Part shown: one piece after another, positions 1-5,959 of the stretch
Position numbering within the stretch: position 1 is the stretch's first letter
Layout: every line of letters begins with the position of its first letter
Assembly: GCA_012735335.1 (NCBI GenBank)
Contig: JAAYHO010000001.1
Coordinates: 1-7,475, forward strand
DNA length: 7,475 nucleotides
Direction of reading: 5' to 3'
Source: Gammaproteobacteria bacterium
GTDB lineage: Bacteria; Pseudomonadota; Gammaproteobacteria; Pseudomonadales; Pseudomonadaceae
Program-made: the position numbers and the translations under genes
The notes under the pieces: generated by a model
Told to the model about the DNA's origin: nothing
The model's database searches: none
What the model saw: only the letters and a program-made list of their open reading frames with translations

Positions 1-1
1 C

Positions 2-1649
<1,648 letters not shown>

Positions 1650-1663
<14 letters not shown>

Positions 1664-1678
1664 AGGCTGCGGGATAAT
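1650..1678 (+). promoter_or_regulatory. Candidate sigma70-type promoter for the ABC operon
   Basis: A GATAAT hexamer (1673-1678, one mismatch from TATAAT) sits 17 bases downstream of TCGCCA (1650-1655, four of six matches to TTGACA). The -35 would lie in the last valS codons and the -10 just after the valS stop. Transcription would then begin near 1685, leaving a leader of about 65 bases before the binding-protein start. It would let the ABC genes be expressed independently of valS. This rests on hexamer matching only. Confidence 0.4.
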
Positions 1679-1690
1679 GCGCCCCGGCAA

Positions 1691-1703
1691 TCCGTGACAC
1701 GGA
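1691..1703. promoter_or_regulatory. 13-base perfect palindrome, possible operator
   Basis: TCCGTG-A-CACGGA is a perfect inverted repeat with 6-base arms around a single central base. It starts about 6 bases after the predicted transcription start of the ABC operon, where a bound repressor could block initiation or early elongation. As RNA it could form only a small hairpin (5-bp stem, 3-base loop) with no T-run, so it is a poor terminator. I do not recognise it as a known regulator's site. A 13-base palindrome can also occur by chance. Confidence 0.3.
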
Positions 1704-1749
1704 AACAATAACCAGAACAGGGCCTTCTGCCGGCCCACAAGGAAAGAAC

Positions 1750-2724
1750 ATGAAGTCACCCATCAATAAATGGTTGTCCCTGGGCGCTCTGGCTGTGGCA
1801 TTGGCGAGCCCTTTCTCCGGTGTTATGGCCGAGACCAAATCGGTGGCGGCTACCGCCATCGTCGAGCACCCGGCACTGGACTCGGTACGTGACGGCGTGC
1901 GCGCGGCGCTGGAAGAAGCCGGCTACACCGTTGGCGACAACCTCAAGTGGCAGTACCAGACTGCCCAGGGCAACACTGCCACCGCTGGCCAGATCGCCCG
2001 CAAGTTCGTGGGTGACAAGCCCGATGTGATCGTCGCCATCGCCACCCCTTCGGCCCAGGCCGTGGTCGCCAGCACCAAGTCGGTGCCTGTGGTGTTTGCT
2101 GCGGTGACTGATCCGGTAGCCGCTCAATTGGTACGCGACTGGGAGGCCTCCGGCAGCAACGTCACCGGTGTATCCGACGAGCTGGAGCTGGACCGCCAGA
2201 TGGAGCTGATCAAGCGTGTACTGCCCGAAGCCAAGCGCGTGGGCATGGTCTACAACCCCGGTGAAGCCAACTCGGTGGTGGTGGTCGAGCGCCTGCGCGA
2301 GCTGCTGCCGGAAATGGGCATGACCCTGGTCGAGGCTGCCGCGCCGCGTACCGTGGACATGGGCGCCGCTGCCCGCAGCCTGGTCGGCAAGGTCGACGTG
2401 ATCTATACCAACACCGACAACAACGTGGTGTCTGCCTATGAATCGCTGGTCAAGGTCGGTACCGATACCAAGACCCCGCTGATCGCCTCCGACACCGACA
2501 GCGTCAAGCGCGGTGCCATCGCTGCACTGGGCATCGACTACTACGGCCACGGTGTGCAGGCCGGCCAACTGGCGGTACGGGTACTGGAAGGTGAAGCCCC
2601 CGGCAGCATTGCACCGCAGAAAACCGGTGAGCTGAGCCTGTACGTCAACCGCTCCGCTGCTGCGGCCCAGGGTGTCACCCTGACCCAGGAGCTGCTCGAT
2701 TCCGCTGCCGAGATCATCGACTGA
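1750..2724 (+). CDS. Periplasmic substrate-binding protein of a TrpX-like (ABC_sub_bind) ABC importer
   Basis: A 324-residue exported protein that captures the solute and delivers it to the permease encoded next. Residues 1-27 form a Sec signal peptide: basic N-terminus (K2, K8), hydrophobic core, and a VMA|ET cleavage site. There is no cysteine anywhere, so it is a soluble periplasmic protein and not a lipoprotein. The mature protein has the two-lobed ABC_sub_bind pattern: IVEHPALDSVRDG (38-50), DVIVAIATPSAQAV (92-105), PVVFAAVTDPVAAQLV (113-128), NVTGVSD (137-143), VYNPGEANS (168-175), YTNTDNN (219-225) and ALGIDYYGHGVQAG (259-272). The ATG is supported by AAGGAAAG at 1739-1746 and by the signal peptide starting exactly there. 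Relatives include streptococcal TrpX and a Vibrio protein that, as I recall, was crystallised with an aromatic amino acid. An aromatic amino acid is thus a reasonable but unproven substrate. The permease gene follows after 58 bases containing a strong hairpin. Confidence 0.93.
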   Translation: MKSPINKWLSLGALAVALASPFSGVMAETKSVAATAIVEHPALDSVRDGVRAALEEAGYTVGDNLKWQYQTAQGNTATAGQIARKFVGDKPDVIVAIATPSAQAVVASTKSVPVVFAAVTDPVAAQLVRDWEASGSNVTGVSDELELDRQMELIKRVLPEAKRVGMVYNPGEANSVVVVERLRELLPEMGMTLVEAAAPRTVDMGAAARSLVGKVDVIYTNTDNNVVSAYESLVKVGTDTKTPLIASDTDSVKRGAIAALGIDYYGHGVQAGQLAVRVLEGEAPGSIAPQKTGELSLYVNRSAAAAQGVTLTQELLDSAAEIID

Positions 2725-2730
2725 TCCAAA

Positions 2731-2757
2731 TTGCGCCGGTGCCCCGCACCGGCGCAA
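2731..2757 (+). promoter_or_regulatory. Intercistronic hairpin between binding-protein and permease genes
   Basis: TTGCGCCGGTGC (2731-2742) and GCACCGGCGCAA (2746-2757) are perfect reverse complements around a CCC loop, giving a 12-bp GC-rich stem. It begins six bases after the binding-protein stop. The following bases (CTGCTCACC) contain no T-run, so this is not a classical intrinsic terminator. Similar structures in other importer operons (malE-malF is the classic case) protect the upstream message from 3' exonucleases or cause partial termination, so that binding protein is made in excess over the membrane parts. That role is inferred here; the hairpin itself is plain in the sequence. Confidence 0.85.
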
Positions 2758-2782
2758 CTGCTCACCAAAGGCTTAACATCCC

Positions 2783-3673
2783 ATGTCATTGTTTTCCCTG
2801 TTTGGCGCTCTTGAAGTCGGCCTGATCTTCGGTCTGGTAGCGCTGGGTGTGTTCATCTCGTTTCGTCTGTTGCGTTTCCCCGATCTGACCGTGGACGGCA
2901 GCTTCCCGCTGGGTGGCGCGGTCTGTGCGGTGCTGATTGCCAACGGCATGGACCCCTTCCTGGCCACGCTGATTGCCACCCTCGCCGGTGCGCTGGCCGG
3001 TATGGTCACCGCGGTGCTCAACGTGCACCTGAAGATCATGGATCTGCTGGCCAGTATCCTGATGATGATTGCGCTGTATTCGATCAACCTGCGCATCATG
3101 GGTCGGCCCAATATTCCGCTGATCATGGAACCGACCATGTTCAGCATCCTGCAGCCCCAGTGGTTGTCCGATTACATCGCGCGGCCGCTGATTCTGCTGG
3201 TCATCGTGATCCTCGCCAAGCTGCTGCTGGACGCCTATTTCGCCACCCGTCAGGGGCTGGCGATCCGCGCCACCGGCTCCAACCCGCGCATGAGCCGCGC
3301 CCAGGGCGTGAATACCGGTGCCATGGTGATCCTCGGCATGGCCATCTCCAACGCTCTGGTCGGCCTGGCCGGCGCGCTGTTCGTGCAGACCCAGGGCGGT
3401 GCGGATATCTCCATGGGCATCGGCACCATCGTTATCGGTCTGGCAGCGGTGATCATCGGTGAGAGCATCCTGCCGGCGCGGCGTATCTTCTACCTGACGC
3501 TGGCGGTGGTGATCGGTGCGGTGATCTACCGTTTCTTCATTGCGCTGGCCCTGAACAGTGACTTCATTGGTCTGCAGGCCCAGGACCTGAACCTGATTAC
3601 TGCGGTGCTGGTGGTTATCGCGCTGGTCATTCCGCTGATCAAGCAACGTCTGTCCCGCAGGAGGCACAACTGA
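2783..3673 (+). CDS. ABC importer permease, TrpY-like (BPD_transp_2 / branched-chain-type fold)
   Basis: A 296-residue polytopic inner-membrane protein forming the channel of the importer, likely as a dimer. Hydrophobic segments lie near residues 8-28, 42-55, 58-80, 86-104, 134-150, 178-202, 208-228, 235-256 and 270-287. The family block RFPDLTVDGSFPLGGAV occurs at 31-47 and ALYSINLRIMGRPNIPL at 97-113. The cytoplasmic coupling loop that contacts the ATPase is GLAIRATGSNPRMSRAQGVN at about 158-177. The C-terminus is basic (KQRLSRRRHN) and cytoplasmic. The ATG at 2783 fits the family N-terminus, although its ribosome binding site is modest (AAAGG near 2767-2771, about 11 bases upstream). The stop overlaps the ATPase start in TGATG (3671-3675), indicating translational coupling. 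The length is normal for the family. Substrate identity cannot be inferred from the permease. Confidence 0.94.
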   Translation: MSLFSLFGALEVGLIFGLVALGVFISFRLLRFPDLTVDGSFPLGGAVCAVLIANGMDPFLATLIATLAGALAGMVTAVLNVHLKIMDLLASILMMIALYSINLRIMGRPNIPLIMEPTMFSILQPQWLSDYIARPLILLVIVILAKLLLDAYFATRQGLAIRATGSNPRMSRAQGVNTGAMVILGMAISNALVGLAGALFVQTQGGADISMGIGTIVIGLAAVIIGESILPARRIFYLTLAVVIGAVIYRFFIALALNSDFIGLQAQDLNLITAVLVVIALVIPLIKQRLSRRRHN

Positions 3674-4467
3674 TGCTCAGCGCCCAGAACCTGAAAATCA
3701 CCTTCAACCCCGGCACCCCGATTGAAACCCGGGCGCTGCGGGGCATGTCGCTGGATATCCCCACCGGGCAGTTTGTGACCGTGATCGGCTCCAACGGTGC
3801 GGGTAAGTCGACCTTTCTCAATGCGGTGTCCGGTGACCTGTCAGTGGACAGCGGCAAGATCCTGATTGATGGCGACGACGTCACCCGCCTGCCGGTGTGG
3901 AGCCGCGCTGATCGCGTAGCCCGGGTATTTCAGGACCCCATGGCAGGTACCTGTGAAGACCTGACCATCGAGGAAAACCTCGCCCTGGCCCAGCAGCGCG
4001 GTGGCAAGCGTGGCCTGCGCAAGGCGGTGCAACGGGAGATGCGCGACGGGTTCCGCGAACAGCTCGCTACTCTCGGACTGGGTCTGGAAAACCGCCTGAC
4101 CGACCGTATCGGCCTGCTCTCCGGTGGTCAGCGTCAGGCGGTCAGTCTGCTGATGGCGGCGCTGCAGCCGTCACGCATTCTGCTGCTGGACGAACATACC
4201 GCCGCCCTTGATCCGCGCACCGCTGACTTCGTTCTGCAATTGACCGCGCGTATCGTCGAGGAAAAAAAGCTCACCACCATGATGGTCACCCACAGCATGC
4301 GTCAGGCGCTGGATGTCGGCGACCGCACGGTGATGCTGCACCAGGGCAAGGTGGTGCTGGATGTGGCCGGTGATGAGCGCAAGGGGCTGGATGTGCCGGA
4401 CCTGCTGCAGATGTTCGAGAAGGTACGCGGCGAAAAGCTGGCCGATGATGCCTTGCTGTTGAGCTGA
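3673..4467 (+). CDS. ABC importer ATP-binding protein, TrpZ-like
   Basis: A 264-residue cytoplasmic ATPase that powers the importer as a dimer. All nucleotide-binding elements are present: Walker A GSNGAGKST (39-47), Q-loop glutamine Q87 in VFQDP, signature LSGGQ (149-153), Walker B ILLLDE (169-174) with catalytic E174, D-loop ALDP (178-181), and H-loop H207 in MVTHS. The block AGTCEDLTIEENLALAQ at 91-107 is characteristic of the ATPases paired with ABC_sub_bind proteins. Translation should be efficient: AGGAGG at 3659-3664 lies 8 bases before the ATG, inside the end of the permease gene, and the two genes share one base. Nothing suggests inactivation. The CDF-family gene starts 16 bases after this stop with no terminator between. 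Confidence 0.96.
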   Translation: MLSAQNLKITFNPGTPIETRALRGMSLDIPTGQFVTVIGSNGAGKSTFLNAVSGDLSVDSGKILIDGDDVTRLPVWSRADRVARVFQDPMAGTCEDLTIEENLALAQQRGGKRGLRKAVQREMRDGFREQLATLGLGLENRLTDRIGLLSGGQRQAVSLLMAALQPSRILLLDEHTAALDPRTADFVLQLTARIVEEKKLTTMMVTHSMRQALDVGDRTVMLHQGKVVLDVAGDERKGLDVPDLLQMFEKVRGEKLADDALLLS

Positions 4468-4483
4468 GGGTGCAATCCGGGAA

Positions 4484-5437
4484 ATGAACCGAGTAACCAG
4501 GCTGTTCAACCTGTCGGACGAATCCGGCGTGCTGCGCACGTCGATCGCCGCAACGGTGTTCTTCTCCCTGTTCGGCATCACCTTCGGCATCCTGTCCGGC
4601 TCCTTCTCCATCGTCTTTGATGGGGTCTACTCGCTGGTCGATGCCTGCATGAGCCTGCTGTCACTGGTGGTCGCCCGGCTGATTGCTGCCGCAGCGGCCA
4701 TCAAGCCGGTGTCGAAGAAGCTGCAGGAGCGCTTCTCGATGGGGCTCTGGCACCTGGAGCCCATGGTGCTGTGCCTCAACGGCACGCTGCTGGTCAGTGT
4801 TGCTACCTATGCGCTGTTCAATGCCGTCGGCAGCCTGCTGGAAGGCGGGCGCGATATGGAGTTCGGCTGGGCCATTCTGTATACCGCCGTCACTCTGCTG
4901 GTCTGTATAGCCATGGCTAGCGCCGAACACCGGGCCAACCGCAGCATCCAGTCCGACTTTGTGGCGCTGGATATCAAGGGCTGGATCATGGCTGGAGCCA
5001 TCACCGCCGCCCTGTTGATCGCCTTTGTGGTCGGCTTTCTGGTGCAGGGCACCACCCTGGAATGGATCTCACCCTACATCGACCCGGTGATCCTCGCCGC
5101 TGTCTGTCTGTTCATCATTCCCCTGCCGATCTCCACCATCCGCCAGGCACTGGCGGATATCTTCCTGGTCACCCCTCCGGATCTCAAGGAGCACGTGGAT
5201 ACCGTCGCCAAAGCCTTCAAGGAGAAGCACGGGCTGGTCTCCTATCGCGCCTACGTCGCCCGCATGGGCCGCTGCCGGGAGATCGAGATCTACTTCATCG
5301 TCCCCGCCGACGCCCCGGCACGGACCATTGCCGAATGGGACGCCATGCGCGATGAAGTGGGCGAACTGATCGGCGACAAGGGACCGGACCGCTGGCTGAC
5401 CGTGGTGTTTACCGGCGATCCGGAGTGGGCGGAGTGA
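4484..5437 (+). CDS. Divergent cation diffusion facilitator (CDF)-family membrane protein
   Basis: A 317-residue inner-membrane protein. Six hydrophobic segments (about 16-38, 40-66, 90-113, 127-146, 165-187, 199-216) are followed by a soluble C-terminal domain of about 95 residues, the CDF layout. Supporting blocks are SGSFSIVFDGVYSLVDACMS (39-58, TM2) and RFSMGLWHLEPMVLCLNG (83-100, before and into TM3), which match the usual CDF patterns 'S.s..aDa.hSl.D...S' and 'fp.G..r.Ep....n'. The metal site is unusual. By comparison with E. coli YiiP, Y49 stands where D45 is expected, D53 matches D49, G166 replaces H153 and A170 replaces D157. The C-terminal domain also lacks the usual metal-binding histidines. 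The transported ion, or whether transport occurs at all, is therefore uncertain. The start at 4484 has only a weak GAGGG (4466-4470) at long spacing. The gene probably belongs to the ABC operon, 16 bases upstream, and its last 29 bases overlap the convergent rof gene. Confidence 0.85.
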   Translation: MNRVTRLFNLSDESGVLRTSIAATVFFSLFGITFGILSGSFSIVFDGVYSLVDACMSLLSLVVARLIAAAAAIKPVSKKLQERFSMGLWHLEPMVLCLNGTLLVSVATYALFNAVGSLLEGGRDMEFGWAILYTAVTLLVCIAMASAEHRANRSIQSDFVALDIKGWIMAGAITAALLIAFVVGFLVQGTTLEWISPYIDPVILAAVCLFIIPLPISTIRQALADIFLVTPPDLKEHVDTVAKAFKEKHGLVSYRAYVARMGRCREIEIYFIVPADAPARTIAEWDAMRDEVGELIGDKGPDRWLTVVFTGDPEWAE

Positions 5438-5693
5438 GTGTGCAGGCCGCGCCAAAACAGACCCGTGAGAAATGGTTGTTGTCGACCAGCGCCAGCATTT
5501 CTGTGGCTCCCGTCAACACCACCCACTCCTGATTCCCACCGATCTCCATCAGCAGACATTCCTCACGGTGCTCGTTATAGCCGGTATCCAATGGCTTGCC
5601 CTCGACCCGACGGCCATCCGCCCAGTTCAGGGCGATGGGGATACGGTACAGGCAGGCGATTTCCAGATAGTCGGACTGGTCACAGGTAATCAT
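5409..5693 (-). CDS. rof: Rho-binding antiterminator, Rof/YaeO family
   Basis: A 94-residue cytoplasmic protein. Rof of E. coli binds the transcription terminator Rho and inhibits Rho-dependent termination. The N-terminal signature ITCDQSDYLEIAC (2-14) closely matches the E. coli motif INCDDYDNLELAC, and it is followed by the alternating hydrophobic strands of a small beta-barrel: IPIALNWADGRRVEGKPLDT, EECLLMEIGG, EWVVLTG. Length is close to the E. coli protein (about 85). The start at 5693 is chosen because the family begins here and GGAGG lies five bases upstream. The frame stays open to 5846, but that extension reads through a dispersed repeat and is not family sequence. The last nine residues (LTPPTPDRR) and the stop lie antisense inside the CDF gene, so this tail is probably non-conserved. 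It is convergent with the ABC-CDF operon. Confidence 0.85.
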   Translation of the reverse strand: MITCDQSDYLEIACLYRIPIALNWADGRRVEGKPLDTGYNEHREECLLMEIGGNQEWVVLTGATEMLALVDNNHFSRVCFGAACTLTPPTPDRR

Positions 5694-5698
5694 CGACG

Positions 5699-5703
5699 CC
5701 TCC
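5699..5703 (-). promoter_or_regulatory. Ribosome binding site that fixes the rof start
   Basis: On the minus strand the sequence reads GCGGAGGCGTCG-ATG, placing GGAGG five bases before the ATG at 5693. This strong Shine-Dalgarno match, together with the family N-terminus, rejects the longer upstream reading of the same frame. Confidence 0.8.
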
Positions 5704-5728
5704 GCAAACTGCTGTGGGCTACCTGATA

Positions 5729-5756
5729 AGTGTAGCCGAAGCCCATGGATTGCCAC
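5729..5756 (-). promoter_or_regulatory. Weak candidate promoter for rof
   Basis: Read on the minus strand, GTGGCA (5751-5756, four of six to TTGACA) and TACACT (5729-5734, four of six to TATAAT) are separated by 16 bases. Transcription would start about 30 bases before the rof ATG. The -35 hexamer would fall inside repeat copy A (5746-5780), so the repeat may have supplied promoter sequence. Both hexamers are weak and this may be chance. Confidence 0.2.
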
Positions 5757-5780
5757 GTCGCTACGCTCCTCGCAATGACG
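5746..5780 (+). repeat. Dispersed palindromic repeat, copy A (complete)
   Basis: A 35-base unit starting TGGATTGCC and ending TCGCAATGACG. It contains internal inverted arms ATTGC (5749-5753) and GCAAT (5772-5776), so it can fold on itself. On the minus strand its translation is HCEERSDVAIHG, a string often seen in spurious predicted proteins made from this widespread class of intergenic repeat. It lies just upstream of rof and pairs with copy B, 41 bases away, as a long inverted repeat. Confidence 0.8.
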
Positions 5781-5821
5781 GAAGGCTGAGCAGCGTTGCT
5801 CGGAGCTGGCTCTTCCCTCAA

Positions 5822-5850
5822 CGTCATTGCGAGCGCAGCGCGGCAATCCA
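5822..5850 (-). repeat. Dispersed palindromic repeat, copy B (inverted, complete)
   Basis: A 29-base unit whose reverse complement shares both ends with copy A: TGGATTGCC (9 of 9) and TCGCAATGACG (11 of 11). Only the middle differs (9 bases here, 15 in A). A and B can form a stem of 11 and 9 bp with an internal bulge around a 41-base loop that itself holds a short inverted repeat, GAGCA/TGCTC (5788-5801). The A-B pair resembles a BIME/REP-type doublet. Confidence 0.8.
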
Positions 5851-5878
5851 GCGCGGGCCGCAAACTCCGAGGCTCCTG

Positions 5879-5901
5879 CGCTACGCTCCCCGCAATGACG
5901 G
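5879..5901 (+). repeat. Dispersed palindromic repeat, copy C (partial)
   Basis: These 23 bases match copy A positions 5759-5781 at 22 of 23 positions in the same orientation. The TGGATTGCC arm is missing, so this copy is truncated. Its CGCAATGACG end (5891-5900) could also pair with the CGTCATTGCG end of copy B (5822-5831), giving an alternative fold to A-B. It ends 58 bases before the start of the SLC13-type gene. Confidence 0.7.
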
Positions 5902-5959
5902 TGGGGGGCCTCTATCGTGTACTCTTGCAGAATTTGTCGTTATCTGTGGACAGGGATTC

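Noticed and set aside
1720..1736. GGGCC/GGCCC inverted repeat as a valS terminator
   Set aside because: The stem is only 5 bp with a 7-base loop and no T-run follows; it also sits just before the binding-protein ribosome binding site.
1664..1749. Riboswitch or T-box leader for the importer
   Set aside because: The gap is only 86 bases, with no T-box sequence or extended structured leader; it is too short for the known classes linked to tryptophan transport.
1756..2757. Long minus-strand open frame (333 codons) across the binding-protein gene
   Set aside because: It is the antisense shadow of a GC-rich gene. Its translation is rich in His, Gln, Gly and Asp in a low-complexity way and has no domain. 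The plus strand has a signal peptide, family motifs and a good ribosome binding site.
2786..3667. Minus-strand open frame (293 codons) spanning the permease gene
   Set aside because: Translation is almost entirely polar (many Gln, His, Asp, Arg), the typical mirror of a hydrophobic membrane protein with biased codons. No start signal or domain is visible.
5438..5726. Short plus-strand open frames in the region after the CDF gene
   Set aside because: They lie antisense to rof, which has a family match and a well-placed ribosome binding site; the plus-strand translations show no domain.
5746..5901. CRISPR array from the three repeat copies
   Set aside because: Copies alternate in orientation, differ in length and one is truncated; spacing is irregular and no cas gene is present.
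5911..5930. Sigma54-type promoter before the SLC13-type gene, suggested by TTGCA at 5925-5929
   Set aside because: The required GG of the -24 element at the correct spacing is absent (TCGTG at 5915-5919).
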